From Hypericum androsaemum (Eukaryota > Streptophyta > Magnoliopsida > Malpighiales > Hypericaceae): DNA of 64,000 nucleotides. Numbering within the stretch: position 1 is the first letter of the stretch; each line of letters begins with the position of its first letter. Positions 21,001 through 31,600 of this stretch are shown piece by piece. The stretch lies in assembly GCA_963995505.1 (NCBI GenBank), contig OZ023189.1, positions 3,857,155-3,921,154 on the forward strand, read 5' to 3'. The notes under the pieces were generated by a model, which ran no database searches, had not been told where the DNA came from, and was given only the letters and a program-made list of their open reading frames with translations. The position numbers were made by a program, and so were the translations under genes.

Positions 21001-23156
21001 TGTAAATTCTTTCACATGCGTTGGAAAGTTAAGCTTATGGTGTATGGTATGTTCCATTTTTCGTTTTCTTTTCGACACAGGATTCGTTAGCACAAAAAAG
21101 AAGCTTAGCGTCGGTGTCATATCACCTTACAAGGCTCAGGAAAAGGCAATTGAAGAGAGAATTGGAAAATATAGTGCAGATCCCAGTTGTGATTTCTCAG
21201 TGAATGTTTGTTCTGTGGATGGTTTCCAAGGCGGTGAGGAGGATGTCATAATTATTTCCACTGTTAGATGCAACAAGAATGGAGATGTGGGCTTTCTTTC
21301 AAATGAACAAAGGGTGAATGTAGCATTAACTCGTGCAAGGTATTATCTCTAGACCTCAAATATTATTCTCTAACTATTTACACACCATCGAGTTGTTCGA
21401 TGTACTGATGTTGCTTATTCTTCTTCTTAGACATTGTCTATGGATACTCGGGAATGAACCTACTTTATCGAGCAGCAGGTCCATTTGGAAGAAGTTGGTC
21501 GATGATGCCAAGGGCCGGAGATGCTATTATAATGCTGAAGATGACAAGAGATTATCCTGTGCCATTGCCGCTTCCTTTTTCGGACTTGGCCTACATGATT
21601 CTGATTCAATATTGTTCAGAGATTCAAGTTGGAAGGTATTTCAAGTGCTAGCTAGTATATTCTTGCTTATTGGAAGTTGGGGTACTTTAGATGAGCTAAT
21701 CAGCAAGCATATAATCCGATGCTTCTGAATTTAATCTCTTTGCAGGTTATATTGTGTGATGACTTCCTCAAATCAATCAAGAAAGTGCGGGACCTTGACG
21801 ATATTAAAGTGGTTGTTTCTTTTATACGGAAGCTGGCCGATGGTTGGCGCCCATCTCATGCAAGAGGAACCTTACCTCGTAATGTTGGAGCATCGGCCAA
21901 GTTGTTAAAACACAGCAGAATCACCAATCATTTATCATTAATTTGGTCTGTGGATGTTCTCAGAGAAGATCTTTGTCAGATTCAAGTTATGAGGGTCTGG
22001 GACATCTTGTCTTTGAAAGATGTAGGACTTGCGACGAAGAATCTTGAACCATTGTTCTGCGAGTATTCAGCTGAAAAGACGCAGCTCTGCCAACATAAGT
22101 GCGTGGAGAGGTAAGTCGTGCTAATTATTTGATCTTAAATGAGCAAGTATGATCAGGAAGCTTAGTCGTTATTTCTCATTCTATTGCATAATCATTGCTC
22201 AAATATGTGAGCTGTCGAAATGTCTGTTCTTCTTCTTACATTGGTGCAGGAGTTTGGTGGTTCCAATGCGATGGCCAGTGGAACTTCAACCTGCAGATAG
22301 ACCAGTCATACATGCTAAACCTGATTCCACAGTCTTGTCAAGTCAATCGACTTTGCTCAACCTGAATGGCAATCGACCTGTGGCTACAAATCCGCACAAC
22401 GGTAAGTAACTTGTTTGTGTCGTGGAAACTAATTATTCGCGGATCGTGTACAAAATGCGCACTCCGTCTACTTATCCCTGCTATACCCCAAGATCATAAT
22501 GTGTTATGTTACATTGACTAATGATTATACCGTTATTCTGCGAGTATTCAGCTGAAAAGACGCAGCTCTGGCAACATAAGTGCGTGGAGAGGTAAGTCGT
22601 GCTAATTATTTGATCTTAAATGAGCAAGTATGATCAGGAAGCTTAGTCGTTATTTCTCATTCTATTGCATCATCATTGCTCAAATATGTGAGCTGTCGAA
22701 ATGTCTGTTCTTCTTCTTCCATTGGTGCAGGAGTTTGGTGGTTCCAATGCGATGGCCAGTGGAACTTCAGCCTGCAGATGGACCAGTGATACATGCTGAA
22801 CCTGATTCTGCAGTCTTGTCAAGTCAATCGACTTTTCTCAACCCAAATGGCAACCGACCTGCGGCTACAAATCCGCACAACGGTAAGTAACTTGTTTGTG
22901 CCGTGGAAACTAATTATTTGCGGATCGCGTACAAAATGCGCACTCCGTCTACTTATCCCTGCTGTACTCCAAGATCATAATGTGTTCTGTTACATTGTCT
23001 GATGATTATACCGTAATTGTGATCGCAGAACAAGATGGGAACCCGAATGGAACAGTTCTTCTGGGGCCAATGATCGAAAGGTTAAAAGATAAATTTCAAG
23101 AATGGTTACCGTGGCGAAAAGTCCGAAATTCTGCTAAAAGTTCGTTGAGTGAGTGA
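18052..23156 (+). CDS. helicase gene 2: SF1B UPF1/SEN1-like helicase
   Basis: Exons: 18052-18174, 18613-19194, 19288-20565, 20649-20970, 21081-21339, 21431-21635, 21746-22110, 22250-22401, 23029-23156; GT-AG introns, all phases consistent, 1137 residues. Start [14 protein letters not shown]. Motifs: GPPGTGKT (292-299), DEAA (623-626), GDERQ (about 649), QYRMHP (about 689), [11 protein letters not shown] (813-823), VALTRAR (849-855). A basic Lys/Arg linker ([11 protein letters not shown]) precedes WTFEEF. Exon 9 encodes [23 protein letters not shown] and a stop in TGA at 23154-23156. No helicase motif is lost, so a functional ATP-dependent helicase is likely. Exon 8 has a second copy at 22731-22882. 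Because exon 8 is 152 nt (phase 2 in, phase 1 out), using both would shift the frame, so only one can be used per transcript. From 21528 on, the sequence is shared with gene 3. This is the best full-length reference for the family in the window. Confidence 0.87.
22055..23016 (+). repeat. 481-bp tandem duplication over exon 7 end, intron 7, exon 8
   Basis: Unit one (22055-22535) and unit two (22536-23016) share the end of exon 7 with its GTAAGT donor, the intron, exon 8 and the next donor. The offset is 481 bp at three checked points (exon 7 end 22110/22591, exon 8 start 22250/22731, exon 8 end 22401/22882). Exon 8' encodes a slightly different peptide ([11 protein letters not shown] instead of [11 protein letters not shown]). 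The copy of the exon 7 end has no acceptor of its own and is probably intronic. Confidence 0.9.
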
Positions 23157-23163
23157 TCCAACT

Positions 23164-23529
23164 AAGAGGAGATTTGCGAGGTGGACGTGGTCGAAGAGAA
23201 CATCAATGTTAAAGTTGCTGGAGAACTGCCCAGGCGACATAGAAGCTGGAGGGACTTGATTTTAAAGATAAAGTGTGCAACTAAGAGGAGGCTGACCTTT
23301 GATGTTATTTGGATATGTTGTGGGAGACTTGTTCAAGTTGAGCTTTATTAGGTTGTTTGGTTAAGAAGGGCCATGGGCTCAAGTACTTGTTTTAAGCCCA
23401 ATCGTTGTAATGTGATTTATGTGTGTCTCTTCTCTACTCTCTTCTACATTAAAATCCTAATCTTTCGGGATCTATTCGATCATTGAAACCCCTGAGATTT
23501 TGGTACATAACAATATAGTTAGTTCAAAC
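23164..23529 (+). mobile_element. about 365-bp insertion in the 3' flank of gene 2
   Basis: Gene 4 reads GATCCAACTTCATGAACTTC without a break, whereas here about 365 bp separate GATCCAACT from CATGAACTAT. The insert has an internal near-repeat (CAACTAAGAGGAG twice) and ends near GAGATTTTGGTACATAACA, which recalls the end of a retrotransposon LTR. The family is not identified. Confidence 0.5.
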
Positions 23530-23842
23530 CCATGAACTATACCGGAAGAGCTTAAAACACAAGTTTTATGACTTGTGCAGGGATGACATCGAGGCCTTCA
23601 ATGGGATGCCATCAATTGTGCGGATGTGTAAATTAATCTTTTAATTTTCTATATCAGGTAATGAGATTCGTTTTCTTTGGATAAATTACTATAATATTTT
23701 GCATGAAATTAACGTTATGTCTTTTAAAATCTTTGAAGTCAAAGAATTTATGCGTCAGATTCATTGCTTTTGAAGTTATAGTTTTAGGTTTTATCTTGGG
23801 ATTAAGTACATCGTACGACTTTGTATTTGTTGAGAGCTCTAG

Positions 23843-24010
23843 TTAGTATTCTATGCCCTCTAAAAAAAGGTTAATATTCTATGCTCTCTAAAAAAGTTAG
23901 TATTCTATGCCCACTTAAAAAGTTAATATTTCCCTCTAAAAAAGTTAGTATTCTATACCATAAAAAAAGAAGAAGTTAGTATTCTCTAAAAAAAAGTTAG
24001 TATTTTCTCG
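23843..24010. repeat. minisatellite (GTTAGTATTCTATGCC core)
   Basis: Six or so units of GTTAGTATTCTATGCCCTCTAAAAAA, about 25-30 bp each, with variable A runs. The matching place downstream of gene 4 (about 43175) has a single unit, so this is a local expansion. Confidence 0.85.
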
Positions 24011-24837
24011 ACTCAAATTTAAATTAATCGTTTCGATAAATATGGATACTAGCCGGTATATATAAAAAAATTTATGATAGCATGTCACACACGGCTTTGG
24101 TTCTACTGGCCAATTTGGGAGGATGGATCTCACAAGATATGTTGGTCATTTTGTTCGTTAGTGCGTTGATTATTTTAAAGAAATTCAAAAAATGTTTTTG
24201 AAATATTTTTCCAAAACTATGCTAGTACTATTTTTGCAAAGTAATAATACTATTTTTTTCCCAAAAAATAACGGTACTACCCTCGCAAAGTGATAGAACT
24301 ACGTAGGAAGATTATTTTGCTTCTTGCAAGTTTTATAATACGTGACTTCTAGTATCTTGATAAATACGAGAGACACGAACAAAATTTCAGGAAAATTTAG
24401 AACTTCAAATTTGATTGTAGTCTCTCCAAATAATTGATGCGACGAGGCTTTAAACCAATCTGATGGAAGCCTCCGATCTTGTATTCTTGATATGTGATTA
24501 ATAATAGTCGTATTTAAGGTGTTATTTGCCCCCACTATATATTACCAATAGGTACCGACAAGTACTCTTCTAAGATTGCTCAAGAATTCTAGGATTTTTA
24601 AGTAACAAACTTAGAATCTATAGTACTATAAACAAAATGCTTTTACGGTGGACCTATAGAAAAAGAGAGGACAAGGAATAATTGATTTGGATAGGATAAT
24701 CTAAAGGAAAAAGTTAACTTTAGTACCCTATAATATAACAGATTCTCACTTAGGTACTCAGTGGTTTAAAACGCATAGAACATGTCCAACTTATTTTAAC
24801 TTTAATAAAAAACAAGCCCGCAAATTTTTGGCAGTCC

Positions 24838-25900
24838 TTGGCATCATTCCTTCTTCACCGTAGTCCTCACAATTATCCTGCACATAAGCTACCCTATTGG
24901 CTTGTGGGCTGTTCTCGCTCCATCATTTTCTATGGCTGCCACTTGTGCTTGAAGTTGTGCCACCAAGTTTATCTCCCTTCCACTTATCTGTTGCTTTGTT
25001 GGGTGGACGTCACGCTCGATAGATGTGGAAAAGTAGATGTGGAAATTTTTTCGAGGATGCGGATGGCTTCACGCTTTGACTTCCTTGCGAAGGACCTATT
25101 TGAAGCAGAATCCAGGGCCCCTTGGGAGATTATGGTGAGCCCAAAGAAAAAGGATTGAAGAAGGTGTTCCTCTGTCATGTTCTGGACTGGGCAAGATCTC
25201 TTTAAATCTCTCCGAAGCTTCTCCAAGAGACTCATCTTGGTATTGCTTGAAGGTGTTGATTTCCCTCAAGATTTGGTTCGTCTATGTGGTGATCTCAGTA
25301 TCGCCCAGGCTAGCGCACCACAGACGCGCCTTCCCTATACAAGTAAATGGGAAGAGGTAGAGCTTGATTGCGTCATCTAGGACCCCTTGAATCTAAATGT
25401 GTCATAAATAGCAGTGAACCAAAAAATGTGGTCCCTTGGATCTTCTTTGGTGTTTCCCCCAAATTACAGGGATGTGGAGAGTGTGACGAGAATCCCTGAT
25501 GGAATGGCAAAATTATTAGAGTCCACATCCGGACATGGCACGCCTGAAGATATTCCATCAATAGTGAATCGTGCGAAGTCCACGAATGGGACGTCGGCCT
25601 CTTCTACGAAACGTAGAACCGCTCTCGCGGGGCCCCTTTCTGGTTCTCTTTCGAAGTTCATTCTCTCTCTACGGCGCCTCTCCCTTCTTAAAGTATGCTC
25701 AATCACACCAATGTCTTGGGCAAGCTCTCCTAAGTCAGTATGTGAACTCGAAGAGCACGTGCATGGCATATAAAAGCAAGTACCTAACAAGATACAAAAG
25801 CACAAACTAAGACAAAACTAAAATAGAAAAGATCAAAGAGAAGTAACTAAAAATAACCTAATCTAAAAGAAAATCAACATGGGTGCTTTAGGGACATGCC
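24838..25900 (-). pseudogene. Ty3-gypsy gag remnant
   Basis: On the minus strand, broken frames run from about 25805 down to about 24984. They encode an Arg-rich N-terminal region (ELAQDIGVIEHTLRRERRRRER), then LYLFPFTCIGKARLWCASL, which matches the Retrotrans_gag fold of Athila/Tat elements. Frameshifts and stops separate the pieces, and pol is absent. The remnant is oriented away from gene 3. It sits where exon 1 and upstream DNA of gene 3 would be expected. Confidence 0.7.
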
Positions 25901-25902
25901 GC

Positions 25903-25920
25903 TCCCAGGCAACGGTGCCA
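25903..25920 (-). other. primer-binding site of gypsy remnant
   Basis: On the minus strand the bases read TGGCACCGTTGCCTGGGA. This is a two-mismatch version of the motif seen at 49767-49784 in the intact element, directly inside the LTR end. Confidence 0.65.
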
Positions 25921-25923
25921 ATT

Positions 25924-26560
25924 GACAGGGGTTTTTACGCCCCGATGCAATAAGTGGAGTAACGGGTATAAAATGTCAAACTACGAGGAACGAGCTCAAG
26001 ACATCCCGAGAGACATGAAAATTAGATTAGGTTGGTAAAATGTTTTTGTTTGTTTTTGGAGAAAAGGTCAAACAATGACAATTAGAGAATTAGGGAAATA
26101 AACAATACGAGAAAATTGGCAAGGCACCTATCATGCAATCCCTCGTGACTTGGTCTCTCATGGGCTTATAAAGTACATGGTGGGCTTAAGTGAATCTAAG
26201 GCATGGTGCTTCATGATCAAATACTTCACACCACAAAGGTTGGTTTCAGGCATCTGGCTCGCACTCCCATCACACCCTATAGTGGTGATTGTCATCCTCA
26301 CCATGATGTCCAGGTTACCGCTCAGCTCTATCTAATCCCAACACTCATTATTGAGCCACTAAAAGCCAACTAGGATCTACCCTCCTCACTACGTTGGGTT
26401 TCCTCTAGTCAATTCAGATAGGTATCTCCGCACTCCCCTTCTTAATTAAGTACTTTAGGCAATGCTAAGATCAATTGGCAAGTACCTACAGTCAGGAGAG
26501 GTGCTATGAACACTCAAACCTAACACAAGGTTCGTTAGCCAAAGCATTATGACTCCCTAC
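25924..26560 (-). mobile_element. LTR of the gypsy remnant
   Basis: The segment begins next to the primer-binding site with TGACAGGGG (CA end on the element's strand). It has no coding potential. The outer end is uncertain because other repeat sequence starts near 26561. Confidence 0.45.
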
Positions 26561-26785
26561 TGTTAGGAAATACGAGGGCCCCAAACACCACACGAACAAC
26601 ACCGGAGCTAGAGATCGATGACAAAGCACAAAGGAAACTCACGCACACAAGAATAAGACACAAAATTTGGTCACCCGGTTCGATCTTAACCGACCTACGT
26701 CCGGGGGCGTACCAAGCCAGGAGATTTCACTATATCAAGCTCGATCTACACTTTAAAGCTTCACTCGCTCAACAATGGTGTTTCT
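26561..26785 (+). mobile_element. LTR-like fragment of a second retrotransposon
   Basis: It starts TGTTAGGAAATACGAGGG and contains CACCCGGTTCGATC..CCGACCTACGTCC, a phrase typical of plant LTRs. It ends where helicase intron 1 homology resumes (TTGATATTTTTGGC). Confidence 0.45.
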
Positions 26786-26826
26786 CTCTTGATATTTTTG
26801 GCAAAATAGACAAACAAACAAAAAAA

Positions 26827-27320
26827 GAAAATTACTATCAGGACCTGGTGTTTAGTAAAATAGACACTGAAAATTTTATAGTTTACTTTCTGATTTTGTA
26901 GCATATCTAGTTTGGTTTTATTATATTCTCGGATCTCTTGCTGATGTCATCTTCGATAAAAATACCCTTAAAAAATAAAAAGTTAATTGGAAAAATCTGA
27001 TTGGTAGAATTTGTGTTGGTTACAGTTTGTGTTGTTTCGTCGGTGTTGTTTTTAATTGGTTTATTAGTTTGTGTTGAATTTGTCGGAGAAGCTTAGAGGT
27101 GGTCGGCATTGAAGTTTCTCGCCGGAGAAGATAATGGGGTAAATTATTAATTTTTTTAAGAGTATATAAGTTATTTTCTTAAAAAATTTGATTGATGACA
27201 TCAGCAAAAGATCTAGGAGTATAATAAATCCAAACTACATGGATTATATGATCAGAAAATAAACTACAAGGTCCTCACAGTCTATTTTACCAAACACTAG
27301 GGGTCTGAGTGTAATTTCTC
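26827..27320. mobile_element. MITE with about 45-bp terminal inverted repeats
   Basis: The left end is GAAAATTACTATCAGGACC...GTAAAATAGACACTG and the right end is its inverted counterpart (CAGTCTATTTTACC...CTGAGTGTAATTTCTC). There is no coding capacity. It lies in intron 1 of gene 3, next to the Pack-MULE, whose terminus is similar. Confidence 0.8.
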
Positions 27321-27334
27321 GAAAAAAAAAGTAT

Positions 27335-28411
27335 GGAAAATTACTCTCAAGCCTCTCGAGTTTGTTTAAATATACTCAAAAGTCTTCCTTGTTTGTAAAA
27401 TACACGCCGACGTCTCTCGTGTTTGATTTTATTATACTTTCGGGTCCCTGACGCCGGAATATTCGATTTTCTCTAACGAAGGCCCACTTGAAAAAACCAA
27501 AATGCCCTTTCCACTACAAAATAAAAAAAATTTCTTTCTTTCTCCTTCTCTTCCTCTTACGACCACCAATTTTCAACAAAATTTTTGCCGACAGAGATTA
27601 ACTCCTCTGGCATCTCAACGGTGGCGACAACAATCCAAGCACACAACCACGACCACCACCACCTCAAACAATAGCCGTTAGGTTTCTGATCTGGCAAGGA
27701 TAAATCCAGGTCCCGGAAACAATCATTGTCCGGGAACTCCAGGAACATGTCTCCGAAGTCTTCGGCCACCGGGAAGGCGCAGGCCATGTCGTGAAGATGG
27801 TCGGCTCCTCGGCAGTGTCGAAAGTCCCCAGCCACAACCTCATGCGACGCTCCGGATCTCGAATCTCCACCGCCCATTTTCCCATGCCCACTGCCTCACC
27901 CCCCGAAACATCTTCATCCCTCTGACGATGCCCGCAGTCAGAGGCGGCTGCTACTTCCAGGTCTTGCTAATAGGCCACCCATTTCTTAATCCCGGTGGGG
28001 GCCAGAACGCTTGCGACAGATTTGATTGTGATCTCATCGATGTAGCGCTTCACCCGCAACGGACAGAAGAAGGACAATCGGTTGTCGATGTCGTCCTCAT
28101 CACTAGAAGAGTCGGTGGCGTTTGGGTCGGTGAAAGATATGCGAACAACCTTCGGTGGGGAGGGCAAAACACGTCTGGGTTTAGAGATTTTTTTTAGTGG
28201 GGAAGGAAAGAGATGTTTTTTTTATTTTTTAGTGTGAGAGGTATTTTGGTCTTTTCAAGTGGGCCTTTGTCGGTGAAAATTAAATATTCCGGTGCCAGGG
28301 ATCCGAAAGTATAATAAAATCAAACACAATAGACGTCGGCGTGTATTTTGCAAACAGGGAGGACTTTTGAGTATATTTAAGCAAATCTGAAGGACTTGAG
28401 AATAATTTTCC
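27335..28411. mobile_element. Pack-MULE carrying CRF gene pieces
   Basis: Long terminal inverted repeats of about 137 bp frame the element. Left: GGAAAATTACTCTCAAGCC..ATACTCAAAAGTC..CACGCCGACGTC. The right end reads the same, with few changes, on the opposite strand. The interior holds minus-strand pieces of an AP2/ERF gene and no transposase, which fits a Pack-MULE. It lies in intron 1 of gene 3. Confidence 0.85.
27557..28167 (-). pseudogene. captured cytokinin-response-factor (AP2/ERF) gene fragments
   Basis: Read on the minus strand in the order of a CRF gene. 28167-27967 encodes VVRISFTDPNATDSSSDED followed by RVKRYIDEI, the CRF N-terminal signature. 27891-27820 encodes [19 protein letters not shown] plus FDTAEE, the second half of an AP2 DNA-binding domain. 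A shifted frame then gives [20 protein letters not shown], typical of the CRF C-terminal region. The first AP2 strand (the GVRQRPW part) is missing and the pieces are in different frames, so no functional factor is made. It was presumably captured from a CRF gene elsewhere in the genome. Confidence 0.82.
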
Positions 28412-28691
28412 CAAAAAATATCTTCTTACAACCAACACCTTTAGTGGATTAGAATTGTGTACACTTGTATTTATGCTATGTTAGTCAGTAAAAGTTCAGT
28501 AAATGAAGTGTCGATAACAGATAGCAGATTCGATTGCGCAAATGTAATAAAATCTTCTCAGTAGTTTCTAGTTTCTATAATCGTCTGGTTATCGTGATGG
28601 ATCCATCTATGCTTTCATTTATGCTATGTAAAAAAAAGTATGGCCGAGTAGTTAACAATTAGCCTTCATTCCCTATCATTTCTGCTCATAG

Positions 28692-31600
28692 GTGCAGCAA
28701 ATACCAGATACATTCATGTCAGCGACACATTACCGGAAGTCGTTCGTTCCATCGCTGATCGAGGAAATACACGCGGATTTGGCCTCAAGTGTAGAAGCTG
28801 TATCTCAAGCACCTTTATCTCAAGTAATGGACGTAAAGCAACATGGATGTTCTAAGCCTCCAAAGGATTTGTTTTATGAAATCACACTAAAGCGCATTCA
28901 GAGGAATGGACAAGTTTATGAACCGTGTTGCGGCGATCTCATAGCGCTGACGGATGTTAAACCAAGGTTCATTGATGATTTAAATCGACCTAAACAGCCT
29001 TATATTGTTGCCTTTGTGGACAAGGTGATTGGACGAGGAAATTCATTGAGAATATTATCATCAAAGCCTATTGTGGTTGACGGGAATCCGACGAAGAACA
29101 GTAGGAGCCACGGTGCTGCACAATCTACACCAAGTAACGTGGAGGCAGCAACACTTTTTGCTGTGTACTTGACAGGTCTCGTGCCTAATATCCGAATATG
29201 GAACGCATTGGCATCTGAATTTGGAGAGAAGAAAATGGACATTATAGAGAAGGTGGCGCTGTACAATTCCGATGTATGTACCTTGACCCCTTTTCCATTC
29301 TTTTATTGAGCTGCTCTTCGATTCTTCGTTAAAATGACTTGGCTGTCACTTTCGATACTTGCAGGATGACGATGATTGTTATGCTTGTTCTTCCAGAGGG
29401 AATGACTGGATACCCTCTTCTTTGTTAAGGGACATTTCCCTTTTTAATCTAAATGAATCACAGAGAGCTGCAGTTATGAGCTGCATTGCTAAAAGTGATT
29501 GCTTTCATCAAAGTTCTGTCAAGTTGACCTGGGGTCCCCCGGGAACCGGGAAAACAAAGACTGTGTCTTGTATGCTCTACTCTTTGCTTAAAATGAAATG
29601 CAGGACGCTTACATGTGCTCCTACAAATATTGCAGTGGTGGAAGTAGCCGCACGGGTCTTGAGATCGGTCACTGATTCTCTTGAGCATGAATGTTATGGG
29701 ATTGGCGATATGGTCTTGTTTGGGAAACAGGTGAGGATGAAGATTGATGACGACACTGGAATTCTCGATATCTTCCTTCACCATCGCGTTGGTATTCTCG
29801 CGAAGTGTCTGTCGCGAGGATCTGGTTGGAACAGTGTCCTGGAATCCATGAAATGTCTACTTAATGATGTTGAAAGGGATTACCAGTTGTACTCGAGTAA
29901 AAACGCAGATGGCACTGATGGAAAGTATGTAAATAATGCGGAGGATAACTCGACAAATGAAAACACATTGACAATTCGGAGCGAAACTACTCCGCAGGCT
30001 TCAAAAGGAAAGAAACGGTCTTCAAAAATTGAAAAGCAGAAGCACCGTAAAAAAGAAGCAGGAATAGAGGTCAAGAATGATACTTGGACTTTTGAAGAAT
30101 TCATTAAGAAAAGATTGGAGTCCATTGGAGACAGATTCAAGTTCTGCATAATAAATCTGTGTAAACATCTGCCAACTTCTTTTCTTACTCCAAGTGCAGC
30201 AAGGAATATGATCAAAGCGCTTGATCTGCTGAAATCTTTCGAGGCTTTGCTGTCGACTAGAAGCCCTAAAAGTGACGGGTCGCTCATTATTCTGGAAGGT
30301 GCAGGAATCGGAGCTGATAAATCTTTGAAGCTGCAGGATGCAAGGACAGAGCTACTCCATGTGTTAACATTGCTTCCTCAATTATCAATTAAATCCGCCA
30401 ACAAAAAATCGTTAACAAAGCTTTGTTTGTCAAATGCTTGCTTGCTTTTTTGTACTGCATCTGGTGCCGCAAAGTTGCCAGCTAATGGGATGGAGCCAGT
30501 GCAGATGCTAGTCATCGACGAGGCTGCTCAACTTAAAGAGTGTGAATCTGCAATACCTTTGCGTGTCCCCGGTCTTCGCCATGCCTTTCTTGCAGGAGAT
30601 GAGAGGCAACTGGCAGCAATGGTTACTAGCCAGGTTCTGTTTTTAACTAAGAACTCGTTTGTTATATTGTACGTACATTATCTGTCTGGTGATGTTGAAC
30701 ATTAAAATTCTATTAGATTTCAAGTAAGGCTCATTTTGGAAGAAGTTTGTTCGAGAGGTTGGTGAACTTGGGCTCGAAGAAGCTTTTGCTTAACATCCAG
30801 TACAGAATGCATCCGGCGATTGGCCTATTCTCAAACATGCATTTCTACAACGGACAAATTATGGATGCTCAGAATGTAAAAGTTACCAGTTACCAAAGGA
30901 ACTTCCTTGAAGAAAATATGTTTGGATCTTACTCCTTCATAAACATTGCACAAGGTTTCGAGGACCGGGATAAGAAGAGTACGAGAAACATGGTTGAGGT
31001 TGCTGTCATAGATGACATTGTTGCAAGACTTTATCAAGGTACAATACAATATTAAACAGATGTCACCTTGAAATTTCCTTCAAATGTATTTGCAAGTTAA
31101 ACTTATGGTGTATGGTATGTTCTGTTTTTTTCGCTTTCTTTTCGACACAGGATTCGTTAGCACAAAAAAGAAGCTTAGTGTAGGTGTCATATCACCATAC
31201 AAGGCTCAAGTAAAGGCAATTGAAAAGAGAATTGAAAAATATAGTGCAGATCCCGGTGGTGATTTCTCCGCGAACGTTCGCTCTGTGGATGGTTTCCAAG
31301 GTGGTGAGGAGGATGTCATAATTATTTCCACTGTTAGATGCAACAGGAAAGGAGATGTGGGCTTTCTTTCAAATGAACAAAGGGTGAATGTAGCATTAAC
31401 TCGTGCAAGGTATTATCTTTAGACCTCAAATATTTTTCTCTAACTATTTACACACCATCGAGTTGTTCGATGTGCTGATGTTGCTTCTTCTTCTTAGACA
31501 TTGTCTATGGATACTCGGGAATGAACCTACTTTATCGAGCAGCAGGTCCATTTGGAAGAAGCTGGTCGATGATGCCAAGGGCCGGAGATGCTACTATAAT

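Larger units (their letters stand above)
21528..31594 (+). repeat. 10,067-bp tandem duplication, unit A
   Basis: Every landmark I checked from 21528 recurs exactly 10,067 bp downstream. The unit runs from exon 6 of gene 2, through its 3' half, the spacer with its transposons, and the 5' part of gene 3, to exon 6 of gene 3. The left edge is set by the last base where genes 2 and 3 differ (T at 21527, C at 31594). Confidence 0.93.

Noticed and set aside
24838..25810. Plus-strand frames of 60-119 residues over the gypsy remnant
   Set aside because: The minus strand reads as gag; the plus-strand frames are its shadows.
27928..28197. Plus-strand frame of 89 residues inside the Pack-MULE
   Set aside because: It is antisense to the CRF signature on the minus strand and has no motif of its own.
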